The notes: generated by a model not told the origin, from the letters alone. Positions 17,167 through 25,684 are shown, numbered from the stretch's first letter. The stretch: 64,000 nucleotides of DNA from Collinsella sp944321445 (GCF_030371825.1 NZ_JAUDDM010000002.1), one strand, 5' to 3'. A program made the numbers and translations.

Positions 17167-17917
17167 CGTGCGCCTTTCGGAACCCGGTGGCAAACCCGGG
17201 GTCGTACAGGCGGCTGCGCTCGTAGGCGCCCTCGAGCACGCGGCCGACCACCACGAGCGCCGTGGCCCGAATGCCATGTGCGGCGCCCGTTGCGGCAAGC
17301 GTACCCACACTGCAGCGCAGCACCTGCTCATCGGGCCAGGTCGCCTTGTATACGATCGCCGCCGGCTCATCCGCCTGCCGGCCGGCAGAAAGCAGTTCCT
17401 CCTGAAGCCGCTCGAGCATGCCCGCGCTCAAGAAGATCACCATCGTGGATCCGTGGGCTGCAAGCGTGCGCATGTCCTCGCCCGCGGGCATGGGCGTGCG
17501 CCCCTCAAGACGCGTGAGCATCACCGTCTGGCTCACCCCGGGAAGCGTCAGCTCCTGCTTGAGCGCCGCGGCGGCCCCGCAGAAGCTCGAGACGCCGGGC
17601 GTTACGTCAAAGGGGATGCCGCGCGCCTCCAGCGCATCCATCTGCTCTTGGATTGCTCCATACACGCTCGGATCGCCCGTGTGCAGGCGCACGACCTCGC
17701 GCCCGCTTACATGCGCGCGTTCCATGACGGCGATGACCTCCTCGAGCGTCATGATCGCGCTGTCGTGAATCTCGCAGTCGGGGCGGCATACCTCGAGCAG
17801 CTCGGGGTTCACCAGGCTGCCCGCCCAGATCACCACGTCCGCCGCGCGCAGCAGCCGGTCGCCACGCAGGGTGATGAGGTCGGCCGCTCCGCTGCCCGCG
17901 CCCACAAAGTGCACCAT
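17156..17917 (-). CDS. cbiF: Cobalt-precorrin-4 C11-methyltransferase
   Basis: A 253-residue tetrapyrrole methylase and the first gene of the operon. VHFVGAGSGAADLITLRGDRLL, VIWAGSLVNPELL, RLHTGDPSVYGAIQEQ and the VTPGVSSFCGAAAALKQELTLPGVSQT block identify CbiF/CobM, which methylates C11. The ATG at 17917 follows GAAAGGGG. Upstream lie a candidate promoter (17947-17974) and, farther on, an attenuator-like hairpin; no cobalamin riboswitch is visible on this strand. Confidence 0.95.
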   Translation of the reverse strand: MVHFVGAGSGAADLITLRGDRLLRAADVVIWAGSLVNPELLEVCRPDCEIHDSAIMTLEEVIAVMERAHVSGREVVRLHTGDPSVYGAIQEQMDALEARGIPFDVTPGVSSFCGAAAALKQELTLPGVSQTVMLTRLEGRTPMPAGEDMRTLAAHGSTMVIFLSAGMLERLQEELLSAGRQADEPAAIVYKATWPDEQVLRCSVGTLAATGAAHGIRATALVVVGRVLEGAYERSRLYDPGFATGFRKAHDGA

Positions 17918-17946
17918 GGCAATCCCCTTTCGTCATCCTCGTGAGG

Positions 17947-17974
17947 GCATTGTAGCGCAGCGCGCGGACACGCC
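17947..17974 (-). promoter_or_regulatory. Candidate promoter block for the cobalamin operon
   Basis: The minus strand reads TACAAT (17954-17949) preceded by TGCG and a GGCGTGTC block. Over 28 bases it matches the region upstream of dnaE (51972-51999) at 25 positions, with the -10-like TACAAT 32 bases from the cbiF ATG. The repeated arrangement at two unrelated genes suggests a shared core promoter. No good -35 TTGACA is present. Confidence 0.45.
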
Positions 17975-18000
17975 GCCTCCCGAGGGCTCGCCGGCCCAAT

Positions 18001-18034
18001 CCGCAAAAACCTCCGCCGCCCTTCAAGGCGGCGC
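18001..18034 (-). terminator. Possible attenuator/terminator hairpin in the cbi leader
   Basis: GCCGCC (18015-18020) and GGCGGC (18027-18032) form a stem. On the minus strand it is followed after five bases by TTTTT (18009-18005). It would only act on the operon if transcription starts farther upstream than the TACAAT promoter block. Weak, because the stem is short and the T-run is displaced. Confidence 0.3.
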
Positions 18035-18158
18035 GCGCCTCCCTTACAATCGCCTCGCGTCACGTTGCTGGCGAGCATGGCGGGAGTCCGTGCACATACG
18101 CCCCTTCAACATATGCGAAAACCGTACTTGTAACACCCCTGTGAGAACTCATCGATTA

Positions 18159-18188
18159 TTGCGCCCAAGCGCTATAAGCAGGTATGAT
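18159..18188 (+). promoter_or_regulatory. Candidate promoter of the cbiK transcript
   Basis: TTGCGC (18159-18164) and TATGAT (18183-18188) are separated by 18 bases. A transcript starting just after this would contain the whole cobalamin aptamer downstream. Confidence 0.45.
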
Positions 18189-18214
18189 GAAGGCGGTATC
18201 GTACTGCTACCACC

Positions 18215-18345
18215 GATGTCAGAAAAGGGACGGCCGGCGCTCGTACCGCCGGTGCCATCAAGGGGAATCAGGTGCAAATCCTGAGCAAGGGCCATTACTG
18301 TAAGAGGCTCCGCACGCCTCAAAGCCAGACTGCCTTGCCGTTCCT
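18215..18345 (+). promoter_or_regulatory. Cobalamin (B12) riboswitch aptamer
   Basis: The conserved core is present in order: GGTGCC (18251-18256), the B12-box region GGGGAATCAGGTGCAAATC (18262-18280) with the stem closing at CCTGAGC, GCCATTACTGTAA (18291-18303), and the closing AAGCCAGAC (18322-18330). This matches the cobalamin riboswitch consensus. It is followed by a terminator at 18438-18472. Binding of adenosylcobalamin (or another cobalamin) should reduce expression of cbiK and the two lipoprotein genes. The outer boundaries are approximate. Confidence 0.9.
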
Positions 18346-18437
18346 TGCGGCCGCGCGCCGCGACGTTCGACTCCGTGAACCCCGGAGGGCGTGCGTGCAT
18401 ATCCGTTGCCCGCTATACGCGGATATTCGGCACATGC

Positions 18438-18472
18438 AACGCCCTTCACCTCGTGAAGGGCGTTTTTCTTTT
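18438..18472 (+). terminator. Intrinsic terminator of the riboswitch expression platform
   Basis: ACGCCCTTCAC (18439-18449) pairs with GTGAAGGGCGT (18453-18463), followed by a T-rich run (TTTTTCTTTT). Upstream, GGGCGT (18387-18392) can pair with ACGCCC (18439-18444), and ATATCCG (18399-18405) with CGGATAT (18420-18426). These give a mutually exclusive antiterminator, the standard arrangement for an 'off' riboswitch. Confidence 0.85.
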
Positions 18473-18540
18473 GCGGTCGAGCAGGTGTACGAGAACGCAC
18501 GGTACCGATGCGAAGTACACCGAGCAGAAAGGATCGCATC

Positions 18541-19467
18541 ATGACGCATCAGCAGATGAGCAGGCGCGCCCTCGTGGGTGCCGCAGGAACGGGAGCCATC
18601 ATGGCGGCGGCGGCACTTGCCGGGTGCTCGAACGAGACGGCCTCCTCAGGGTCGGCCGAGGTCACCCCGGCAGAAACCAAGCCCGTTATCCTCGTCGTGA
18701 GCTTCGGCACGAGCTACAACAGCTCCCGCCACATCACCATCGGCGCCATCGAGGATGCCATTCGCGAGAAATATGGCCACGACTATGACGTGCGCCGCGC
18801 CTTCTCGGCCGACACCATCATCGACATCCTGAAGGAACGCGACGGCATCGAGATCGATAACGTCGAGACCGCGCTCGATCGCTGCGTGGCAGACGGCATC
18901 AAGACGCTCGTCGTGCAGCCCACCCACCTCATGGACGGCTATGAGTACACCGACCTTGCCGACGCGCTCGATGAGTACGCCGATAAGTTCGACGCCGTCT
19001 CGCTCGGCGCGCCGCTGCTCGACACGCCCGAGGACTTCGAGGCCGTTGCCGATGCCCTCGCCGAGGAACTCACCTCCTACGACGACGGACAGACCGCCCT
19101 GGTGTTCATGGGCCACGGCACCGAGCACGAGGCGAATGCCGACTACGCCACCATGCAGGACACCTTTGCCTCCAAGGGTATGAGCAACTATTTCGTGGGC
19201 ACCGTAGAGGCTGAGCCCACCTGCGACGACGTCATCGCCGCCGTTCAGGCCGCTGGGCTCACCCGCGCTGTCCTCTCGCCGCTCATGGTCGTCGCGGGCG
19301 ACCATGCTACCAACGACATGGCAGATACCCAAGACCCCGAATCCTGGGCGTCCAAGTTCGCCGCGGCGGGCATCGATACCACGTGCCTGCTCGTTGGCCT
19401 TGGCCAGTATGCGGCCATCGATGACATCTACGTCAGCCATGCCGACGCTGCCATCGAAGCCCTCTAG
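18541..19467 (+). CDS. cbiK: Exported sirohydrochlorin cobaltochelatase (lipoprotein)
   Basis: A 308-residue CbiK-family chelatase that inserts cobalt (possibly another metal) into sirohydrochlorin. Chelatase motifs are VVSFGTSYNSSRH, VVQPTHLMDGYEY, VFMGHGTEHEAN and SPLMVVAGDHATNDMA, supplying the family's metal histidines. Unlike cytoplasmic CbiK it starts with a twin-arginine-like SRRALVGAAG segment, a hydrophobic stretch and a lipobox LAGC near residue 28, so it should be a membrane-anchored lipoprotein outside the cytoplasm. I chose the ATG at 18541, which follows AGAAAGGA. It is first in a riboswitch-controlled operon divergent from the cbi operon. Confidence 0.92.
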   Translation: MTHQQMSRRALVGAAGTGAIMAAAALAGCSNETASSGSAEVTPAETKPVILVVSFGTSYNSSRHITIGAIEDAIREKYGHDYDVRRAFSADTIIDILKERDGIEIDNVETALDRCVADGIKTLVVQPTHLMDGYEYTDLADALDEYADKFDAVSLGAPLLDTPEDFEAVADALAEELTSYDDGQTALVFMGHGTEHEANADYATMQDTFASKGMSNYFVGTVEAEPTCDDVIAAVQAAGLTRAVLSPLMVVAGDHATNDMADTQDPESWASKFAAAGIDTTCLLVGLGQYAAIDDIYVSHADAAIEAL

Positions 19468-19499
19468 TGCCATTGCCCATACGTTCCAAAAGGACCCTC

Positions 19500-20024
19500 A
19501 TGATTAAACAGACGCTTTTCGTTATCGCGACGCTCGCGAGCGCCCTCGCCTTGGCAGGCTGCGGCACGTCCACCGCACCGACCGGCAGCGCAAGCTCGGC
19601 TCCTGCGGCATCCGCTCAAAAGGCAAGCGCAGACGCCGACGAAGCCCCCGAGCGCATCCCCGCGGACATGCTGGTCGACGGCACCTACGAGATCACCGTC
19701 GATTCGAGTTCGAGCATGTTCCGCATCGTGCATGCCGAGCTTACCGTCGAGAACGGCCAGATGACCTGCGCCATGACGCTGGGCGGCACCGGATACGAGA
19801 AGCTCTTCATGGGCACCTCGGACGAAGCTGCCACCGCCTCCGATGACCAATGCTACTTCTTCGTCGAGGGGGCCAACGGCGCCTACACCTATACCGTGCC
19901 GGTTGAAGCCCTTGACGAGGAGTGCGATTGTGCCGCCTTCAGCATCCGCAAGCAGAAGTGGTACGACCGCACGCTCGTGTTCGAGTCCGACAATCTCCCC
20001 GAGTCCGCATATCGCACCGCTTAG
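19500..20024 (+). CDS. Small lipoprotein with a metal/haem-uptake-associated beta domain
   Basis: A 174-residue protein with a signal peptide and lipobox LAGC (about residue 20), then a Ser/Ala-rich linker and one domain from about residue 58 (MLVDGTYEITVDSSSSMFRI; MTLGGTGYEKLFMGTSDEA; CYFFVEGANGAYTYTVPVEALD). This type of domain accompanies iron/haem-type uptake proteins in anaerobic Gram-positives, as I recall; I cannot name a Pfam entry with certainty. The start at 19500 has AAAGGA upstream. It lies 32 bases after cbiK and 14 bases before the solute-binding gene, inside the riboswitch-controlled unit. A ligand is not known. Confidence 0.75.
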   Translation: MIKQTLFVIATLASALALAGCGTSTAPTGSASSAPAASAQKASADADEAPERIPADMLVDGTYEITVDSSSSMFRIVHAELTVENGQMTCAMTLGGTGYEKLFMGTSDEAATASDDQCYFFVEGANGAYTYTVPVEALDEECDCAAFSIRKQKWYDRTLVFESDNLPESAYRTA

Positions 20025-20038
20025 AGAAAGGTGCCGCC

Positions 20039-21613
20039 ATGGCTGCCCTCTCCCACCCCATCCGCTCCAGCCGCACCGCACGCCCCCGCGCGCTCGTAGC
20101 CGCGCTGCTGTGCGCGATCTGCCTTGCGCTCGGCGCATGCGGCGGCGCGTCCTCTTCGGGGCTGGAGGATGGCAGCTATACGATCGATGTGGCTCTCGAG
20201 GGCGGCACCGGCCGCGCGCAGATCGCTTCTCCCGCCTCGATCGAGGTCGAAGGCGGCACGGCGACCCTGACGATTGTCTGGTCGAGCTCGAACTATGACC
20301 TCATGGTGGTCGACGGGGTCGAATACACCCCGTCGACCACCGAGGGCGGCTCGACGTTTGGCATCAAGCTGCCCGGAATGGTCGACAGCCTCGACGTCAA
20401 GGCCGAGACCACCGCCATGGGCAACCCGCACCTCATCGAGTACACCATCGACCTGAATGTCGAATCGCTCGAAGCGGCCGATGGCTCGAACGCGGCACTC
20501 ACGGCCGAGACGGACGGCTCTTCCGCTTCCGCCGTCGGCGCCAATGTCGACGACTTCCACAACACCGACCTTGGCTGCGGGCTGGAACCGATATCCTCGA
20601 CCGAGCTCCGGTACGCAACGAACTTCACCATCGACACGTATGAGGGCGGCCTCAAGCTCATCTGTATCGCCAACGGTGAACGCTTCCTCGTTGTGCCTGA
20701 AGGCGCTACGGCACCCGAGGGCCTGGCGGACGACATCGCCCTCATCCAGCAGCCGCTCGACAACGTCTACCTCGTCTCGTCGAGCATCGCCTGCCTCATC
20801 GACGAACTCGATGCGATCGATTCGGTTGCCACCACGTCCATCAAGCAGGACAATTGCCCCGTTGCAGGTCTTGCCGCCGCCTACGAGACGGGTGAGGTGC
20901 GCTACGGCGGCAGCTACGACGCGCCCGATTTCGAGCTCATTGCCGACACAGGCTGCACGCTCGCCATCGAAAACACCATGATCAACCACAACCCGAACGC
21001 CAAGCAAAAGCTGCAGGACCTCGGTATCACCGTGCTGACCGAGCAGTCGAGTCGCGAATCCGAGGCATTGGGACGCTTGGAATGGATCAAGCTGTTCGGC
21101 GCGCTATTCAATAAAGAGGCCGAAGCCGACGCATTCTTTGCCCAGGCGGCCCAACGCGTCGAGGACGTCGCGGCAAACGAACCGACCGGCAAGACCGTTG
21201 CGTTTTTCTACATCAACTCGAATGGCGCCGCCGTCACCCGGCGTTCGGGCGACTACGTAGCGCAGATGATCGAGCTCGCCGGGGGTACGTACCTGTTCTC
21301 CGACCTCATGGGCGAAGACGACACCTCTTCCTCGACCGTTACGCTCGAAATGGAAGAGTTCTTCGCAACGGCGCGCGACGTCGATGTCATCATCTACAAC
21401 AGCACGATCGACGCGAGCGTCTCGAGCCTATCCGAACTGTTCTCCAAAAACCAGCTGCTCAAGCAGTTCTCCGCCGTGCAGACGGGCAATGTCTGGACCA
21501 CCGATCAGAACATGTACCAGCAGATGACCAACACTGCGGACATCATCACCGATATCCACAACGTGCTAATCGGCAAAACCGACGACCTTACATACCTTAA
21601 ACAGCTGCGCTAA
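20039..21613 (+). CDS. ABC-type substrate-binding lipoprotein (TroA/FepB-like) without neighbouring permease
   Basis: A 524-residue protein with a signal peptide and lipobox LGAC (near residue 34). An N-terminal beta domain (LEDGSYTIDVAL; VWSSSNYDLMVVDGVEY) resembles that of the preceding small lipoprotein. A C-terminal class III binding-protein domain (about residues 180-520) shows a long central helix region and a DVDVIIYNSTID segment typical of corrinoid/siderophore/haem-binding proteins. I chose the ATG at 20039 after AGAAAGG. The operon ends here; the next gene is on the opposite strand, so the permease and ATPase must be elsewhere or absent. Cobalamin control suggests a corrinoid, cobalt or tetrapyrrole ligand. 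Confidence 0.82.
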   Translation: MAALSHPIRSSRTARPRALVAALLCAICLALGACGGASSSGLEDGSYTIDVALEGGTGRAQIASPASIEVEGGTATLTIVWSSSNYDLMVVDGVEYTPSTTEGGSTFGIKLPGMVDSLDVKAETTAMGNPHLIEYTIDLNVESLEAADGSNAALTAETDGSSASAVGANVDDFHNTDLGCGLEPISSTELRYATNFTIDTYEGGLKLICIANGERFLVVPEGATAPEGLADDIALIQQPLDNVYLVSSSIACLIDELDAIDSVATTSIKQDNCPVAGLAAAYETGEVRYGGSYDAPDFELIADTGCTLAIENTMINHNPNAKQKLQDLGITVLTEQSSRESEALGRLEWIKLFGALFNKEAEADAFFAQAAQRVEDVAANEPTGKTVAFFYINSNGAAVTRRSGDYVAQMIELAGGTYLFSDLMGEDDTSSSTVTLEMEEFFATARDVDVIIYNSTIDASVSSLSELFSKNQLLKQFSAVQTGNVWTTDQNMYQQMTNTADIITDIHNVLIGKTDDLTYLKQLR

Positions 21614-21644
21614 CCCGTGACATGCTGGTTGCCGCGTTGCCCCA

Positions 21645-23423
21645 TCAGCTACGTTTGCCGTGGGAGTTACGCCAGATCTCGCGCCCGAGGGCCAAGGCGA
21701 GCACGAGGGCGGAGAGGTAGCCCAGAAAGCCGATGACCGGGATGCCGAAGATGACCGGCTCGATCTTCGCGTAGTACACCACCGACGAGCCGATAAACAG
21801 GCCCGCGATCACGATCGCCATGGACATGCGGTCCACGATGCCGCCCACATGGCGCAGCACGCGCTCGCTGCCGAGCACCTGCGTGTTGATCTTCAGCTGG
21901 CCTCGCGTGAGCATACGCGACGCAAGCCCCAGCTGATCGGCAGCCTCGAGCATCCCCTTCGTCGCCCGCACGGAGGCGTGCGCCATTTCCTCGGCCATCT
22001 CGGCGGCGCGCGTGAAGCTGCTCTTCTCGTTCTTGATGTGGGCCGAGATGATCTCGACCATGTTCACGTCGGGCATGTACTCGGATAGCAGGCCCTCGAG
22101 CGTCACCATGCCGCGCGCGAACATGGTCACCACGCTCGGCAGTTCCACGTCGTGCGTGCGCGCAAGGCTCACGAGCGAGGTGAGGAACTCGCCGATGTCC
22201 AGGTCCTTGAGGTCCAACCCGGCGAAATCCGCCACGATGAAGTCAAGGTCGGACAGAAACGTCGAGTGGTCGAGCTCCGCTGAGTTGCCGCGCGTCACGG
22301 CGAAACGCATGAGCGAGTCCTTGAGTTTGGGCACATCGTTTTCCGCCACAGAAAAGATGATGTCCTTCACGATGGTGCGATCGTGGCTCGACATACGGCC
22401 GACCATGCCCAGGTCGATGAAGTACACCACGTTATCCTTGCAGATGATGTTGCCTGCGTGCGGATCAGCATGGAAAAATCCGTCGTCAAGCACCTGCGTG
22501 GAATAGTCCTCCACGATGCGCGCGCCGATCTTCTTCAGGTCGTAGCCCGCCTCGACGAGCGCATCGGGGTCCGCGATGGAGATGCCGTCAACGTAGTCCA
22601 TGACCACGATGTGCTCGGTGCAATACTGACGGTAGGACCGCGGGCACGAAATGCCGCGCGTGTCCTTGTGGAAGTCGTAGAAATCGTTGAGGTTGCGCGC
22701 CTCCATGAGGAAGTTCGTCTCCTCGCGGAACGACTGCCACAGCTCTTCGACCACGCCTTGCAAATCCACGAACTGGTCGGTTTTCACAAAGCGCGACGCA
22801 GTGCGCACAAGCGAGCGCATGATGTCGATATCCTGCGCCATGACCTGCTGCGCACCGGGGCGCTGCACTTTCACGGCAACGTCCTCGCCGCTTACGAGCT
22901 GGGCGCGGTGCACCTGTGCAAGCGACGCGCTACCGAGCGGCTTGCGGTCGATCCAGGCGAACACCTCGCCCACTTTCTGGCCGTACTCGGCCTCCAGGCA
23001 GTCGCGCACCACCCAAAACGGCACGGGTTCCACGTCGGTGCGCAAACGGCGCAGCTCGTCGCAGAACTCCTGGGGCAAAATCTCGGACCGGTTGGCAAGA
23101 ATCTGCCCCATCTTGACGAACATGGGGCCGAGCTCCTCGAGCAGGCAGCGCAGGCGCACGGGCGTCAAATCGTGCCACGCCTCGTATTTGCGCACGAGCG
23201 CAAAGATCTCCGCGATGCGCTTGCGCCGCCCCTTTGGCGTGAGCTGGTACTCCTCGGCGGGAGCCATGACCTCAGGCTCTTCTGGGAAGGCATCGACGGC
23301 GCGCGGGCGGCGATGGAAGCCGCGCGCGGCCATCTCCTCCTCGTTGGCGAACACGAGGGTATCGTCGGGATCAAGCGGCTCGTAGCGCGTGCTGTTCTTG
23401 GGTGTTCCGGTCTCGGCTGCCAT
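21645..23423 (-). CDS. ABC1/UbiB-family atypical protein kinase-like membrane protein
   Basis: A 592-residue UbiB/ADCK-like protein. It has the family's KxGQ motif (FVKMGQILANRSEILP), an alanine/serine-rich nucleotide loop (PLGSASLAQVHRA), VAVKVQRPG, the catalytic-loop equivalent HADPHAGNI and metal-binding FIDLGMVG. Two transmembrane helices close the C-terminus (from about residue 535). UbiB proteins support isoprenoid quinone or other lipid metabolism; the substrate here is unknown. I chose the ATG at 23423 because the upstream extension is poorly coding, although its ribosome site is weak. It follows the phasin-like gene by 10 bases. Confidence 0.88.
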   Translation of the reverse strand: MAAETGTPKNSTRYEPLDPDDTLVFANEEEMAARGFHRRPRAVDAFPEEPEVMAPAEEYQLTPKGRRKRIAEIFALVRKYEAWHDLTPVRLRCLLEELGPMFVKMGQILANRSEILPQEFCDELRRLRTDVEPVPFWVVRDCLEAEYGQKVGEVFAWIDRKPLGSASLAQVHRAQLVSGEDVAVKVQRPGAQQVMAQDIDIMRSLVRTASRFVKTDQFVDLQGVVEELWQSFREETNFLMEARNLNDFYDFHKDTRGISCPRSYRQYCTEHIVVMDYVDGISIADPDALVEAGYDLKKIGARIVEDYSTQVLDDGFFHADPHAGNIICKDNVVYFIDLGMVGRMSSHDRTIVKDIIFSVAENDVPKLKDSLMRFAVTRGNSAELDHSTFLSDLDFIVADFAGLDLKDLDIGEFLTSLVSLARTHDVELPSVVTMFARGMVTLEGLLSEYMPDVNMVEIISAHIKNEKSSFTRAAEMAEEMAHASVRATKGMLEAADQLGLASRMLTRGQLKINTQVLGSERVLRHVGGIVDRMSMAIVIAGLFIGSSVVYYAKIEPVIFGIPVIGFLGYLSALVLALALGREIWRNSHGKRS

Positions 23424-23433
23424 ATGCGTCGGT

Positions 23434-23874
23434 CTACTCGTCCGTCTCCTTGACGGCGTCGTCGGCCGCAGCCTCATCGGCGGGGTCGGTAGCCTCAACC
23501 GATTCGACCTCCACCGTGACGGTACCGTCGTCGACCGAATCGACGAGGTCGCGCACGTGCACCATGAACTCAACGCGCTCCGCCTTGGTCATCGTGCGCA
23601 CGCGCGCCAAGATGAGCTCGTCCAAGATGCGCTCCGCGACGCTTTCGCCCTGATTGCTCAAACGGTCGGTGACATCGGAAAACGCACCGCCCGCACGCTC
23701 GAAGATATCGGACATGGAACGCGCGAAATCGGGCGTCTGGGAATCGTGACGAACCTCCTCGCCCTTGGCGGAAAGGCTGTCGAGCACTTCCTTGCCCTTC
23801 TCAGCCGTGAGCGCAGCCGCGCCGAACCCGATGTTCACCATGTTGTTGACGAGGTCCTCGAACTTCGTGGCCAT
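23434..23874 (-). CDS. Phasin-like helical protein
   Basis: A 146-residue, highly charged, predicted helical protein (MATKFEDLVNNMVNIGFGAAALTAEKGKEVLDSL) with a short hydrophobic N-terminal stretch and a long amphipathic region ending in an acidic tail (DPADEAAADDAVKETDE). Its opening resembles the PhaF/phasin-like regulator family that is often encoded beside UbiB homologues. The start at 23874 has a strong GAGGAGG site. It is co-transcribed with the downstream UbiB-like gene. No polyhydroxyalkanoate genes are in the window, so a storage-granule role should not be assumed. Confidence 0.65.
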   Translation of the reverse strand: MATKFEDLVNNMVNIGFGAAALTAEKGKEVLDSLSAKGEEVRHDSQTPDFARSMSDIFERAGGAFSDVTDRLSNQGESVAERILDELILARVRTMTKAERVEFMVHVRDLVDSVDDGTVTVEVESVEATDPADEAAADDAVKETDE

Positions 23875-23983
23875 ATGTGCCTCCTCGTATCGCATGCACG
23901 TATTGGGCTTCTTATACCCACAATGATACAGGCCTGCACCGAAACGCGCGGGGCATATTTCCGCCGCAGGTGGACAGAGGGCC

Positions 23984-24021
23984 CAAAAGCGCGAGCGCCC
24001 CCGTGCTACGAGGGCGCTCGC
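23984..24021 (-). terminator. Intrinsic terminator after the C69 dipeptidase gene
   Basis: Perfect 10-base arms GCGAGCGCCC (23991-24000) and GGGCGCTCGC (24012-24021), followed on the minus strand by CTTTTGGG. It lies 28 bases past the dipeptidase stop and upstream of the phasin-like gene. Confidence 0.75.
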
Positions 24022-24049
24022 AGCAATGTGACAGCAGCTACCTGCGCTA

Positions 24050-25684
24050 TCAGTTGTCGGACATGGCGAAGGCGTTCTTCATGGCAAGACTCGTGGTGTA
24101 GAGCACCTTGCCCAGCAGGTCTTCGGTCTCACGCTTGAGGTCGTCGGCCATCCGCTGGTTCGCCGCCGCAAGCGCCGCGGGCACCTCATCTGCAGAAAGC
24201 CCAGCCACCGCCACGTCGGTCTCGCGCAGCATGCGATGCGCCATACCACCGATCTTTTCCTGGTAGCGCTCAACGTTTGCCGAGTTCTCGTGGAAGCGCG
24301 CGTCGGCGAGCGCCGCGATGAGGCGGTTCGCCCAGTAGAAGCTCTCTGAGGTCACGCGCGCCGTGGTGTTCTCCAAATACTCCGGCATGGCTTCAACGTT
24401 GGCATACAGCGGTACGAGCGCATTGAACACGTTGCAGCCGAATGCCATCCACTGTACGCAGGCGTGCTCGGGCGCCACATAGGGGCGAATCTGCAGCACG
24501 GCGAGCTGCCCGTTGCGGTTGATGCCGATGGGGCGATACGCTCCGCGCGAGGCCTCGGTGCCGCGACGACCATAGGGATCGTACGGCGTCCCCTGATAGT
24601 GGGCGGAAAGCACATACTTCACGTCCTCGATGGTGATCTTGCGCTCCGGCACGCGGCACCAAGGAATGTCATCGGATTCAGGGCCGTAGGCGGCATGCGG
24701 GCCGTCCCAGCCGTCATGCGGGTTCAAGAAGCGCTGCATGAACCATGCGCGCGGCGTGTTGTACACGTGGTCGGAATCGGAGTGCGAACCGAATGCCTCA
24801 CGCGGATTGAAGACGTCACCCGCAAGCAGGCCCTCGCGGACGTCCGCCACGAGCTCCTCGAATTCATCCAGATACTCCTGGTCATCCTCGTCGTCAAACA
24901 TATCGTCCATGCCGGCGTACATGTCGTCGAGCATGTCGTCGAACGCATCGGGCCGCATCATGGTGAGGTTCAGGTGATTCTCCTCCATCCACGTGCGCAG
25001 ATCGGCGCTCGCCATGTGCTCTACCTGATCGCCCTCGGCGTCGGCAAGGTCGAAGTAATCGATACCCAGCTGGTTGGGCATGGTCACGTAGGAATCGTCC
25101 GGCACGCGCTTGGCGATCCAATGATGGCCGCCGATGGTCTCGAGCCACCAAATCTCATCCGCGTCGGAAAACGCGATACCGTTCATCTCGTAGGTGCCGT
25201 ACTGCTCGAGCAGCGCGCCCAGGCGCTTGACGCCCTCGCGCGCACTCGTGACGTAGGGCAGCACCACAGTCACAAAGTCCTCTTCTCCCAGACCGCCGGG
25301 CACCGCGGGCACATAGCCCTCCTCGCCCTCCTTGCCGCAGGCGGGCTTGTACACAACGAGCGGGTCCGCACCCAGCACGCGCTCGTTGCTCGTGATGGTC
25401 TCGGTGGCAGACATGCCCACGTTGGCGGTATTGAAGCCAGCCGCGGCCCAAATGCCGTGACCGGGCAGCGCGTCGGGCACACTCGAATAGCGCAGGGGAT
25501 TATCGGGAAGCTCGATGGTGAGATGCGATGCCGTCGCGGTATAGCTGCGCGGCTGGTCCTCGGGTTTTACCACAGCCATGCGCTTGGGCTCGAACTGCCC
25601 GCCGGGCGAGTCCTCGTTGCGCGCCACGATCGTCGCTCCATCGTAGCTCGCAAGCTTACCAACCAAAATGGTCGTGCATGCCAT
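24050..25684 (-). CDS. pepD: C69-family dipeptidase (PepD-type N-terminal nucleophile hydrolase)
   Basis: A 544-residue peptidase family C69 protein. The catalytic cysteine is at position 3 (MACTTILVGK), which implies processing or exposure of the N-terminus; the early segments SYDGATIVARNEDS and GINTANV-like GFNTANVGMSATETI fit the family. No signal peptide is visible, so it is probably cytoplasmic and cleaves dipeptides from peptide nutrients. The ATG at 25684 has GAAGGAGG upstream. It is a single-gene unit ending in a strong hairpin at 23991-24021. Confidence 0.9.
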   Translation of the reverse strand: MACTTILVGKLASYDGATIVARNEDSPGGQFEPKRMAVVKPEDQPRSYTATASHLTIELPDNPLRYSSVPDALPGHGIWAAAGFNTANVGMSATETITSNERVLGADPLVVYKPACGKEGEEGYVPAVPGGLGEEDFVTVVLPYVTSAREGVKRLGALLEQYGTYEMNGIAFSDADEIWWLETIGGHHWIAKRVPDDSYVTMPNQLGIDYFDLADAEGDQVEHMASADLRTWMEENHLNLTMMRPDAFDDMLDDMYAGMDDMFDDEDDQEYLDEFEELVADVREGLLAGDVFNPREAFGSHSDSDHVYNTPRAWFMQRFLNPHDGWDGPHAAYGPESDDIPWCRVPERKITIEDVKYVLSAHYQGTPYDPYGRRGTEASRGAYRPIGINRNGQLAVLQIRPYVAPEHACVQWMAFGCNVFNALVPLYANVEAMPEYLENTTARVTSESFYWANRLIAALADARFHENSANVERYQEKIGGMAHRMLRETDVAVAGLSADEVPAALAAANQRMADDLKRETEDLLGKVLYTTSLAMKNAFAMSDN

